DNA from: Holothuria scabra
Taxonomy: Eukaryota > Echinodermata > Holothuroidea > Aspidochirotida > Holothuriidae
Direction: 5' to 3'
Assembly (NCBI GenBank): GCA_037179385.1
Contig: CM074193.1
Location: 38,472,846-38,536,845, forward strand
DNA: 64,000 nt
Shown here: one piece after another, positions 1 through 11,019 of the stretch
How positions within the stretch are numbered: position 1 is the first letter of the stretch
Layout of the letters: each line of letters starts with the position of its first letter
Translations under genes and position numbers: made by a program
The notes under the pieces: generated by a model
Databases searched by the model: none
Told to the model about the DNA's origin: nothing
The model's input: the letters and a program-made list of their open reading frames with translations, nothing else

Positions 1-59
1 TCTCATTCAGTAACAGGAGCCACCATTAGATATATGTCTCATTTAGTTTGGGGAGATCT

Positions 60-380
60 CGGACTTCCTATACCATCGGACAGAGCATAGCCTACTGCGC
101 GATAGATTGTCGCTACCGTCCGTGTCAGAAAAGGCGTAGCAAGATGACTGTCTGCTACGGTTTGTGTGTGAGTGTGCGAAAGTTTGCACTTGCTCTAGTA
201 AATTGACAGATTTTCGAAGTAATGGAAGGTAAGGTCAAAATCACTTAGCGTATCACAGGAATATGGTACTGTTTTCCATTCAGCTTAAACCTTTCTTTTA
301 AAATATTACAGAGTCGTCGTCAAATCGTAGGCCTACAAATTACAACTTCACGGCCGCCATCTTGGTGCGCCCTTTTTTGT
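60..380 (+). repeat. Dispersed repeat, copy 1 (partner at 9470-9750)
   Basis: This stretch aligns in the same orientation with 9470-9750. Shared landmarks in order are GGACTTCCTAT, ATTGTCGCTAC, GTCTGCTA, a CAGGAATAT block, AAATATTACAGA followed by TCGTCGTCAAATC, and the closing GCCATCTTGGTGCGCC. Similarity is patchy with indels, so these are old copies of one family. No coding potential or terminal repeats could be defined. Confidence 0.7.
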
Positions 381-1589
381 TCCAACCGGTGGCGACAATC
401 TACAAATAGTACGTACGTGTTACATGCTCTGGGAAGTCCAAGGAGGAGATTTACAGAGTAGAATATCTGATGCCTGCAGGGATAGTCAATCTCACTGAAA
501 CAAACTGAATGATTTTCACCTCATAATTAGATTGGCAATTCTTTTTACATTTTTAACTTCAAAAGTGTGATTTTAACTTGAAAAGAGCGATACTTTGAGA
601 TAGTGTCTTTTCATTCTGCAGTTTAAAGAAAGTTTCATGAAAACCACTTTTTTTGCAAACCACACTGTATGACTCAAAGCTGACCTCTTGACCTGTACCC
701 CATTTTTAGCACATCTTCTGCAACTCTTCTTGTTTCTCGAATTGCACAGTCCGATGTGAGCCTATGCTGAGGTATGCTGCAAATAATCATGCAAGTCGTT
801 TCATTCCATTTTCTCAGCTTTCTTTATTACAGTCTATTAAGGTTCAAGGATCTCGAAAGTGTTACTTTCTCAGGACCAGAGATGCCTTGTATAAAATCGC
901 CCACTGGGCATAAACATTTAGCGACAATAGCTGCTACTACCTGCATGCGCCAATTTCTAACGGTAACGACAGTGTCAGATCGGGTCACGCGAAACCAGTT
1001 CCAGTTCAAATAGCGCTGGATTGAAGAGTCTGATCGCCTCCGGCTCATGTGATAACAACAATGTCTTAACGATATACATTTGTCAGCACGGTGGCTTATT
1101 TCCCGACCTTTCCATAACCTAAAAAATGCAACCACGTCTCATTTTTCTTATAATATGGGTTCAATATTATATATATATTAGACTTACTAAAAATCATTTT
1201 GGTCAATGAGAGTCAAAACTGTCTGGAATCTCTTCTGGCTAATGTGCATTCAAAACATTATTCATTGCAAGATAGAAAGCACCTTATGTCCCGGTAAAGG
1301 TCTTTCAGTGTTCTTTAAAGGCCCTTTTTGTGCACTGACACACCCCTAGCTCGTCACGCAATTGACCCAACATTACAGACCAATTTGACCACAAGTTTCT
1401 TGTGCAATATGCCTTACCTATGCCTTACCTATGCCTCACCTATTGGATTTCTTTAACGCAGAATTGGGAGAACTTGACACACCTTGGGTCTTACATGACG
1501 TACCTTTGGGATTGACATGACGCACATATGATTCACCATTTTCCAAGGTTATAGGCAGCGTCTTACAATTGATAAGATGTTTGATGAAA

Positions 1590-1791
1590 GGAGCACACGG
1601 CCACGGCTTTCTTCTCCAACTGTGGCTCACTTGACTTGTTTTTCCTACTATTTTCCTTATGCAAAGTACCAAGCACAATGGCAGAAGGTTCCATGTTTAA
1701 AATCTTCAGTTTGATCCGACCAGGACTTGAACTTGAACTCCCAACCTCCCGCCGGCCTGCAAGTCGGCTGATCCAAACACTTGGTTATGCA
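1590..1791 (-). repeat. tRNA-derived SINE-like repeat, copy 1
   Basis: Read on the minus strand, this begins with a tRNA-like head containing a B-box-like AGTTCAAGTCC, followed by a body that recurs at 16845-17025 (plus) and 24052-24176 (minus). Shared body motifs are GGAACCTTCTGCC-like text, the complement of GTGGCTCAC and a GCCGTGGCC-type block. Three diverged copies with a tRNA-like head point to a SINE. The A box is weak and the family is not identified. Confidence 0.5.
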
Positions 1792-3459
1792 ACAATTGAT
1801 CATTAAAAAACCTTTTCATACGGTGTATATAATTACTTAATTGCCGTAAAGTGAATATGGTTTTAAAATCCCAATTTTCAAGCAAACGCTTTGGACCAAA
1901 ATTTTACCTTGTCACAAGTTGACTAGCTTAAGTTTAATATGAATTATACAGACGAATCCGATTAGCGCTTGTTTTTAGAGACTGTAGGCCGTCATTAGTG
2001 GGGTCCATCAGCCTTGAATCGTCTTTATTTATTGTTTACATGATTTTTAAACCCTCATATTTAGTGAAATTGGAGAATTTAAGATACCGTTTTAGTGTAC
2101 AACCATCCATGATAGAGGAAAGCAAGGAAATCGAAAGATTTAAAGGTGACGGACCCCACTTATGGCGGACTTAAATCAGACCATCACTTGCTGTCCGGAT
2201 TCGTGTATAGCTGATATGATATCTAAACTCCCTTATAAAGAGTTATTTTCACACAATTTTTCAGCGGAAAAACATAGTGAACCTAAGTGATTTCGGGTAA
2301 AAATATTATTAGAACTGTATCCGGAATATATTTAGATAGAAGTTTCATTATCTGCATTTTACTTGAAATTGATTGTTTATATTTGTTTGATCTGTAGCTT
2401 TAAAAAAGTTGTATTTCTCCCTCGGTATTTTTCACTGAAAGTTAAGTCGGCATATTCTCTGTTGCTCTTTGTCCGTCCTTGACTCGTAATGCACTTTTGA
2501 AACCAACTAACCAAGAATTGGTGTATGTACTAAGCAATCAATGCAATAATATTCTGCAAATTAAAGAGTTACACTGTTCAAGTTATTATTGTCATTACAA
2601 TACCAAAATTAAAAAAAAATGCAGATATCTAATGAAAGTGGCACAATTAACAAAAAAATGAACAATTTTACCGTCTAACAACTCGTCCATTTGCAGATTA
2701 TTTTTTTTTTCATTTCCTCACGTCGTTTTGCAACTCAACAATTTTATGCCCCTTCTACGCTTCCTTAGTGTAACCCGTCAGTGAAATTCGTGGTCCCGTT
2801 TGCCGCTTCTCTCTAATGAATATGAAAGTGAACTTGAGCAAAGTTTACTTTTTCATAATACGTCCCTAAGAATTCAGTCAGTGCAGGTTTAGTTCCCCAG
2901 GCTTTTAACATCAGGTGATGATAGAGTTGAGGATGTCGATTGTAACAGTGACATGAAGGTGATCTGTCAACGACATTAATGTCACGTGAGTTTCTATTGA
3001 CATTAGGAATTGCGACATGTGGAAAGAAGGATAAACGTTTCCCAGCATAATTGTGTACGGTTGAATGCAAGCACTCTGTTATGACAGATCTAGAAGTGAC
3101 ACTTTTTGGCTATGAACATTTTTCGTTAATATGTACGATAACCAAAACCAGACAGACTATCTGGTTTGGAATTTGATATAAATAAAACGAAACGAAAACT
3201 GAATTTGATATACGATCTAAATTTCTGCAACTTTCGCCAGAATATTCTAACATTCCTGCTCCTTATTTTTGAAGGCAATGAAGTGAATCTGAAGAGTAAC
3301 TGTTTGTATAAGCTGCTTTAGTGTCTTGAGAATTTTCGTAATGTTTTTTTTTTTTTTTTATTCAAGTCAACATTTTACAAATGGATTTACCAGTCACCTT
3401 CCAGACTTTCAGTATTGTAGCAATTTAGCTAAGGGCATATTTGGATAAAGGGTATTGCT

Positions 3460-3662
3460 ACTCTCTAAATACAAAAGAGTGAACTTAGTTTTCTCTCACA
3501 GCTTGAAAGGTGTAAATTCACTACATTAGAGTACTAATTGGCTCCAAGAAGATTGAGTTTCTCTCCAAAAAGAGTGAAATTCTCTCTTTAACGAGTGCGT
3601 ATAGATACCACTCTTTTTTGAGAGTTGTCCCTTTGGGCATTCCATAAGAGAGCTCCACTCAG
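3460..3662. repeat. Degenerate palindromic MITE, ACTCTCTAAAT subfamily
   Basis: Starts with ACTCTCTAAATACAAAAG and is filled with GAGTGAA/TTCACTC alternations, the hallmark of the family whose cleanest copy is at 40208-40526. The opening matches the copy at 59832-60022 better than the copies at 13780 and 40208, so there appear to be two subfamilies. The right end is eroded. Confidence 0.6.
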
Positions 3663-4747
3663 GTACATGATTTATGTCCTTCACTGTTGTATCCTCCTTA
3701 AAAGGTCTGCAGTATAGCAAAACTGTTGGCTATTTCATTATATTTGAGGGACTCAGTCCAAGCAAGGAGCTGCAACAAACCCTGGTCCAAGGTGGATTCT
3801 GTACATAGTACTTTCTGCTTTAAATCTGCGTGACGTCATTTTCAAAGATAAGTAATGAGGCTCGTTATTTCCATGAGGTATGTACAGCATCCACAAAAGA
3901 GTGAAGAGGCTAGTTCGGTAATTCATCGCTGCGTGGAATTGTGCGGCACAGCGTGGGATACACAATCCCAGCTCAGCACATAGTGTATTGCGTTTCTTTC
4001 TTTTCGTCAGTGCACTTGCGTACAACCTATCAAAGAGCCTAGACTACTCGAACGAAAGTAGGGGTCTCAGTCCTACCTTACGGCAGATTAAAATGCAAAT
4101 TTTTACACCAAAAGTCAATTTAGACACAACTTACTGTACAGAACCACGCTTGAGATCCCTCCTAATTAATCGAAGCCTACAACTTCGATTATTGGATTTG
4201 CTCAATTTGTCAAGTGAACTCGTGCCTTCTTTCTTGGTTCGGCGTATGAATATCTTCGGTGTGATGCTACTCTATTTACACACGAACAAAACTAACGTTA
4301 TGCAGCATTTCATCTGCCACGAAGTTATTTTGACTTTTTCATGAAGTGGAAATTTCGACTATTTCCCCGATTTCACCAACTTGACGGTGTTCCAATAGAA
4401 TATTCAGCCTATTTGAGGCATGTAGGAAGTCTTCTTTTCGAAGGACGATAAGTCGTTACGCAGTTCTATTGAATTTCTTTATATAGTTGATATGATCACT
4501 CATAAAATAGTCACAGACTTGAACGCCGCTACGCAGACTAACGCTACTCCACCACCACACCACCGAAAATCCCCGCTTGTTTAAAACGCTTTTCAACCGC
4601 TCCAAGCCCGTTGGCACATCTCAGCTAAATCTGCGCATGTGTAAATGCCGAATCTGAGTTACACGTAGACACATCATACAGCCCATCTGTTGCCTGCGTA
4701 AAAGGTACTTTCCTGACACATTGGTTAAAGTTGAACTGGCGGCAAAA

Positions 4748-4912
4748 CATTTTTCTCTGAGAATGTGAGCATGGTAGGCCGTTTGCTCATTTTTGTAAAA
4801 CAATTTTGTAAAGCATATTTACTCGATCGAGGCTTAGAATCAAGTGGCGCAATATTGGGCTTTTTTGTTTCGTTTCAGACCATTTTTCTCTGAGAATGTG
4901 AGCATGGTAGGC
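4748..4912 (+). repeat. 32-bp direct repeat pair
   Basis: The same 32 bases, CATTTTTCTCTGAGAATGTG and onward to GGTAGGC, occur at 4748-4779 and again at 4881-4912 with no mismatch that I can see. The 101 bases between differ. This looks like a small local duplication of recent origin. No gene or element end is apparent. Confidence 0.75.
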
Positions 4913-5736
4913 TTTGATCAGTACTTGCCTGCAAGTACAAACCGTGTAGTGTTATGGATGGATTAAGAATGAATGATTTCACAAAATTTTGGGCGATGTT
5001 TAACATAAAAAATTCCTTACTGGCTAACGATAACCCTAATCCCTAACCGGAACAAAGAATACAATCGATACAATACAATGGCAACAACCAGTCAAGAAAC
5101 ACCTTGTTAAACAGTGCGCATCTACCCCAAAATTTTCACGTAAACTCAAATTTTGGAATACGTGTTGTAGGTGCGGGATTTGTTCGTCTATGTTTGATTT
5201 GGAGGTGCATGTGCATAGCCAACAAAATGAATTACCGAACTCGCTCATTGAGAAACCTCTTGCGAGTATCCCAGTTTTTAAAATATTTATGGTGCTGTAA
5301 GTTATTAACAATTTTACACACTGTTTACACATGGTTAAACGTAGACAACACACACACATCATTCATAGTGACAAAATTTTTTATGCGTAAATGATTGTAA
5401 TAATGAGTCCAATGTAAAAGATCGTGACCAGACACTTCTTATTAAATTTATTTAAAAACGTTACAAGCTCCTTAAAAATGAATGAAAAAAAAAAGCTTTT
5501 AACGTAATTCGTGGAAGTGAAACTTGACTGTTTATGCTTATTATAAACTTTGTGATGTAGTATTATCATCTAATATCTCACTCTCGTTAAGTTATTGATA
5601 TCAGATCAATAATGCCCCGATAATACACTTCAGTGGCGGAAAAAGGCAGAGATATTGAAAGGGAACTATTTCATCAGTTTTATCTGTGCAACACTGAAAG
5701 TCTTTTGTTTAACATTATCGGGTTCATCTTGAATAC

Positions 5737-6340
5737 TCACGTTTTACAAGCAGAACAACGGCAGCATATTCTACGAACAATTCGACTGTAAGTTGACCGA
5801 AATAACTCATTGCGATATGCGTATATCACTGGATTCACCACTGAGTTGCCAAAGACCAGAATATCTGCAGCTGTTTGAATAACGAATAACTGTTCCTCGC
5901 TCGTCTCAATGTAAACTTCGATGAAGAACTTGCATGTAGTTGGAATCCAACAGATTGCAAAAGCTCCCAGCACTAATGCCGTTGTTGTGGTTGTTCGCAC
6001 TAAAATTTTTGTACTAGAATCATCGAGATTTTGGGATCTTCTCCGATCGGAAGTATCGAGAGCATATTTACGTACAATTAGAAAAATTCTTATATAAAAC
6101 AAACATAATACAAATAAGATTGCCGGGATTATAAATATGATTGCTAAACGGTGGATTGCCACAGCTGTGCCTTGATAATTGGTTACTCCACAAACCCACC
6201 GATAAGGATCGGGTGTTTCTGTAACGAATGGCAGAACTCCAAAAATGCTTGCAATTATCCAGATTACCAGGACTAATATTTTACTTCTTGTCTTGGTTAC
6301 AATTGTTGGATACCGCAATGGTCTTGTAGCAGCTATATAT
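5737..6340 (-). CDS. Class A orphan GPCR-1, exon 2 (TM4 to C-terminus)
   Basis: Second coding exon of a rhodopsin-like G-protein-coupled receptor in the plasma membrane; the ligand is unknown. Reading begins after a pyrimidine-rich acceptor (TTTTCTTCTACAG) with A-TAT-ATA, completing the R of DRY and then Tyr-Ile-Ala-Ala. Visible features are TM4 with Trp, the ECL2 cysteine in WVCGV, TM5, a Ser/Arg-rich ICL3, the TM6 CWIPT motif and the TM7 NPVIYAY motif, ending in a Cys-rich tail with TGA at 5737-5739. That TGA lies inside a perfect donor consensus (GTGAGT), so a further exon is possible. There is no Asp at 3.32, which argues against an aminergic receptor. Paralog of GPCR-2 and GPCR-3. Confidence 0.88.
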
Positions 6341-7571
6341 CTGTAGAAGAAAATGGTTTATCTTGAGACAGGACGATTCGTTAAAAAAAAATGGCTTGAA
6401 CGACTCGAGCACATGTGTTTCTGAAGCTAGTGACAACTTCTACTTGGCATTGATTTCGGATGACGTCATAACTGCCACATAGGCCCATGTAACATAATAT
6501 GTTAATCAGGAATTATATTTTAGACAATGCCTGGTCCAAATAGCGTTCATTGGTTAGAATTGGGCTTCTAGCTAACAATGTAAGTTGTCAAACGCAGACT
6601 AAGCCTATAATTGGGGAACAAGAAATGTTTCAAATACGTACTAGTAGATTAGTTCAACGGATTACATTGTCTGTTCAGTACGGTAGTGTTAAGCACACAG
6701 AAATAGTCTTCATGAATTGTGTTTTATAGCTCAAATTTAAAAATTCCACAGGAATCGTGTCTCTAAGGAAAGAGGACTGAAGTCATGACACAGAGTTGAT
6801 TTACAACTCTGAAGAAAAATCGGTCAACCGTCCAAGAATGATAAAATAGAACCTCTTCAAACAAATCATTTGTTGTCTTTTAAATTATGAGGATATTTTT
6901 TGAATCATTGCAACGTTAACGACGAAAGTAAAGTTAAAACCACGTAAAATTTACTTTGCGAAAAAAATCTATTTGCTGATATCTCGAGAAATACATGTCC
7001 GATTAAAATGAACGTTATAAGGATTTGGGCAGAGTGAAGGTAGTTCCTTTTCTCGAGGAAGTAGTTAGCATTAATTGAAATTTGAGGAATGGAAGTCATA
7101 ACCAAGATGATGTCGCAGACCAAGTTCAAGAGTAAGAAAAAACTCTCTTTGAGTGACATAAAAAACCCAATCAAAAGGAGTCTTTCTTTAACTGTTTAAG
7201 AAGCGTGAATATTCAGTCTCAATATAAAAGCTTAAATTCCCTGTTTTCACTCTTTTTTATATTTAGATGATGGATGAACTTCAGAACCGTAACTATGTTT
7301 ACATTTGTGACTAAAGTGAAATAATTTAAGTCTGTGTTGCTTCCTTTTCTAAAGAACAGAAATTATTAAAGGGCAAATCTAATCAATCCTCATCAAGTCT
7401 GCCATCAAATAATGTCACCCATTACAGTTCTCTCAACTAATGAAGTCCCTCCTATTCATCGGTGTTCGGGTAGTCGCTGCTGTGGATTCGAGATGTTTGT
7501 CAATAAATCGGTGTGGAAGCTACATTTTTCGATGGGCTGGCAAGTATCTAAATTTTCCTACATATTGTAAG

Positions 7572-7872
7572 TTTAAAGGACCAAACCTCTCACCCCAAAC
7601 TACAATTTTTATACGAGGTTACCGAAATTCTCAATTGGCCCAGCTCTTTGATTGACAGCTAATTCAAACAATGTAGAGTACCAAAGCTTATATTACACAG
7701 CATGAACGGTACTGAGAGTGTTTTTATTTGGTTAGTTTTTCTATAATCACCTTGAAGCAATGAACTGAGATTTTATCTGAATGAGGATGAATTTCAGACA
7801 ATTGTGGGAGGGGCTTAAGTAAGAAGGTTAGGAGAATTGGTACTGTTTGGGGTGAGAGAACTCGGCCTTTGA
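7572..7872 (+). mobile_element. MITE with CTCTCACCCC ends, copy 1
   Basis: About 300 bp bounded by TTTAAAGGACCAAACCTCTC at the left and GGGGTGAGAGAACTCGGCC at the right, forming imperfect inverted ends. Near-matching copies lie at 60142-60444 (opposite orientation) and 63866-64000 (same orientation, cut by the window edge). Shared internal text includes CTTTGATTGACAGCTAATTC and TATTACACAGCATGAACGGT. It has no coding capacity, so it is a non-autonomous DNA element. Confidence 0.75.
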
Positions 7873-9115
7873 AAGTTATTGAAGAAGAAACGGAAATTTT
7901 GCTCTTACGAAGAAAAGAAATGTTTAGAAAATATGGAACTTGTTTAAGACAAAATTTGGAATTCCGCGATTTCTTAATAAGACTGTACGTGAAAAGTTTC
8001 GTCGGGGAAATTACGAATTACGGGAGAGGTGCACGTGCAGTCGCGACCCCTGGATCCGCCACAGAGCTACACACCTCACCTCTAGTGTATGCCTTGAGTC
8101 GACTATCTGCTCAAGCGGTGTAAAATACATAGTTTGCATCTTTTTAACAGTGAACGCTCAATAACAAATTTAAAATTATAAACTATACACTTTTGTTATG
8201 ATCGAAAGTCTTTCCTTTAGGTTTTATTGAAATGTTGCCCAGACAATAATAGCGCATCACGTTAACAGTTACAGTATTACATCTTAATTTCATATGTTTT
8301 AATGTTTAAGAGGAGTCTGACCATGGGTAGATTCAGCCTAAAATGTTGCCCAAATTTTTTCAGGTCCTGCCCGATATTCAAGCCATGTAAAAATTTGGGG
8401 AGAAGCACCCGCCTCCTTGTTCTCCTGTCTCGTAGGCCAATATAACCGATATATCACCTTATTCCCATTAGGCCCAATCCGACTGCATACTTTTTGGAAT
8501 TGATATAATTTTGTAAAAATGGCAGTATAACTTCACTTTCAAAGTTTGAGCATTAAATGTGACCGAACTACGAAAGTAAAAGAAAAATTAAAATAATCTT
8601 AGGCTTGTAAAGGTAATCTGTTATAGCTTAGTTATCCACCTGAGAGATGCCAACCTGTAATGAGCAATATAGGATAAGTATGATTTTTTAGTTTTAAGGG
8701 GGACGAGAGTAATTTTGCCCCTCTTTTCCTTAATTTTGTTTAATTGTTCATCTGTGAAGGCGGCCATTCATTAACATTATTCTATACTAGTAAACCAAAA
8801 TCATTTATGTAGGGCCCTAACAAGGAACCCGAAGAACACAACGCATTACATAAATCAGAGCACAATGACTTAATATGAGGAATAAACACTACAACAATGA
8901 AGGAGCAGTTCGCCTCAGGCGTCTATTTCCAGTTCGGTAGCCTTCTTTTGATTTGTTGCAATCAACGTTTTGAATTGGCTTCTTTCTGGTATTTGAAGTG
9001 TGACGTTGTGACGTTGCAATTTTACCCTCTTCAAAACCAGAGACTGTGATGTGAAGGATTTTGACAAAATACACCATTAGGTTGTGTCATTTTTATACCT
9101 ATAACTATCAGAACA

Positions 9116-9230
9116 GGGGCCTGTTCCACAAAGAGTTACGCACGATCTTAAGTATGATTTACTGTTGGCTTAAGTATGGTGAATAAAACTTAAGATTGTG
9201 CGTAACTCTTTTTGGAACGGCCCCCCGTAC
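9116..9230. mobile_element. Short hairpin MITE (GGGGCCTGTTCCACAAAGAG)
   Basis: About 115 bp whose two halves are inverted repeats. The left arm reads GGGGCCTGTTCCACAAAGAG then TTACGCACGATCTTAAG. The right arm is its complement with a few changes, ending AACTCTTTTTGGAACGGCCC. Such a small, nearly all-arm palindrome with no ORF is typical of MITEs. The superfamily cannot be assigned because no clear target duplication is visible. Confidence 0.7.
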
Positions 9231-9469
9231 AGGTAAAGCACTGAAAAGGGTTCTGGGTGGCGCTATAATGTGCCCGAGATTGCCACAAAAGCCAAATTTC
9301 TCCAATGGGAAGTAAGAGAACGTATAGTTCATGTTTTGAACTTCAAAGGGATGTCTGAAAAAAATCCGGGAGGGTTTCTCCTCCGTCATTGACCATTTTT
9401 CCTTGCTGCGAGCATATATATAAGTTCATACATCCTACGTTAAGCCTGTGTAGCACCTTCGTGTCAGCC

Positions 9470-9750
9470 ACGGACTTCCTATGGACTGAGCATACTGCAT
9501 GGTACATTGTCGCTACTTTAGTGTAAGGAAAAGCGCACCAAGATGTCCGTCTGCTATGTTTTTATGTGAAAGCTTGAACTTACGCAAGTATGTCACCATA
9601 TTTTGCAAGAAGGTTGAAATAATTTTGAAATATGGCTTCACGCATTGCAGGAATATTTTATTGTTTGCCATTAAATATTACAGAATCGTCGTCAAATCAG
9701 ACGATTCTTAGCTTCACGGCGGCCATCTTGGTGCGCCTTTTTTGCCCTGT
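9470..9750 (+). repeat. Dispersed repeat, copy 2 (partner at 60-380)
   Basis: Diverged copy of the repeat at 60-380, in the same orientation and order, ending with GGCGGCCATCTTGGTGCGCC. It lies in the intron of GPCR-1, close to exon 1. Nothing shows whether it is an old transposon or a segmental duplication. Confidence 0.68.
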
Positions 9751-9959
9751 CCATGTATATAAGTCAGTAGTGCCAGCCCACTCTGGAGGTTGGGTTTTTT
9801 GTAGGGATGAGTTGCAGTTGAAAGAAAAAAAGCCCCGCTGTGTGACGTTGCAAGCTTACCCTCTTATTTTGTCTTAATGTTAAATTGACAGAATTGTGGA
9901 GAAATCAAAATATTAGAACCTACTTCTCTCTCAAAAAGGAAAATTACTTGAATTCTCAC

Positions 9960-10366
9960 CTGTCTATCGTTATCAGTATTAAATGACCAATGGAAACACT
10001 GCATAAGTAGAAAGCTGGCCAATGATAGAAACGCCTAGCGGCCGCAAAACAGACATACGTCCCTGTGAATATTCTTGCTACCACGCTATTGGGCAGCGCG
10101 AACAGACATGTTGCAGTATCAGCTACTGCTAAACTAAATATAAAGACATTGGTGGGACGTCGAAGTTTTGGTTCGATTATGTATGACCATATTACCAGTT
10201 GATTCCCAATGAAAGATCCAAAAAATATAAGTGTATACACGATAATGTAAAAGACGAGCCAGGGGATCGACACACCAAGAGCGAATGCTGGCCAACTCGT
10301 GCTGTAACTTTGAGAAGTATTTTCATCAACATACGCAGGAAATTCAGTCTGTGCAATTTTTTGAAA
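9960..10366 (-). CDS. Class A orphan GPCR-1, exon 1 (N-terminus to TM3)
   Basis: First recognised coding exon, ending GAC-AG before a GTGAG donor, so that it joins exon 2 to give DRY. Visible are a short extracellular stretch with an NTS glycosylation site, TM1 with GNQLVIW, ICL1 with KLRRPTN, TM2 with LAVAD (Asp 2.50) and TM3 with the conserved Cys 3.25 in VCFAA. The frame is open from an in-frame TAG at 10367-10369 but has no ATG before TM1. The start must lie in an upstream exon (a weak acceptor ends at 10349) or has been lost. The start coordinate given is the limit of the open frame. Confidence 0.8.
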
Positions 10367-10716
10367 CTAAATGCGCCAAGTGTTATGTAGCCACTACAGA
10401 ATGATATACCCACAAAATGATGGTTTGCACAACCAGTTTTATGGGGCGTTAATACGATTATGATTGCTTAACCTTCCGTGCGTAAAATTTATTGTTCTCT
10501 CCATGGCAACTTTTGAAAGTGAACGCACTGCTGGCTATCAAATACAGCATTGTTTGCTCAACTACGTCATATGGCGAAGATATATAATTTAACGACGCAC
10601 CAACAGAAATATGTTACAAAGTGCCAGCTAGATAAAAGGTTGAGTTCAAATACGGTTTAAAATATGTTTCAAATCCTTCCAAAACCTTCTCTTGAGGGGG
10701 GTCAGTTACAGCCAAA

Positions 10717-11019
10717 GAGACCGAGGGTCCGGAAGACCGAAAATGTAGTAGGGTTCACAAGACCTAAGGTTCACCATACCGAAAATTGGAAGGGGTTCAC
10801 GTGACCGAAGAGAAAATAGGGTCCCGAGACCGAAATTAAAAACCAGACTGACCTGGATTCATCTTCAAGCTCGAGGGCCTATCCTTATTTTCGATCTAGC
10901 GGACCTTTTCATATTTTCGGTCTTGTGAACCTTTTCTTACTTTCGGTCTCTCTGATCCTTTTTCATTTAAATTTTCGGTCTCGCGGACCTTCGATCTCAG
11001 GAACGTGCGGTCTCGTGGG
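10717..11019. repeat. Foldback built of GACCGAAAA-type units
   Basis: The left half repeats units containing GACCGAAAAT and GGGTTCACAAGACC at roughly 25-30 bp spacing. The right half carries the complements, ATTTTCGGTC and GGTCTTGTGAACC, at similar spacing. The whole can fold into a long hairpin of tandem units. Related text (GGTCCCGCGGGCC, GGTCTTGTGAACCCTATTCC) recurs near 63070-63145, so the family is dispersed. Confidence 0.65.

Larger units (their letters stand above)
1..5736. other. Gene-free left flank
   Basis: I see no convincing gene here. Short open frames occur on both strands, but none shows domain-like composition or good splice sites. The stretch holds a diverged dispersed repeat (60-380), a tRNA-derived SINE copy (1590-1791), a degenerate MITE (3460-3662) and a 32-bp direct repeat pair, each listed separately. 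Confidence 0.6.
6341..9959 (-). other. DRY-position intron of GPCR-1
   Basis: About 3.6 kb between a GTGAG donor at 9959 and the acceptor at 6341-6342. I see no coding exon inside. It carries the CTCTCACCCC MITE (7572-7872), a short hairpin MITE (9116-9230) and copy 2 of the dispersed repeat (9470-9750). An intron that splits the Arg codon of DRY is a recurrent position in rhodopsin-family GPCR genes. Confidence 0.75.

Noticed and set aside
5030..5048. Telomere-like AACCCTAATCCCTAACC
   Set aside because: Only two or three imperfect units with no extension; chance or an interstitial relic. Not a telomere.
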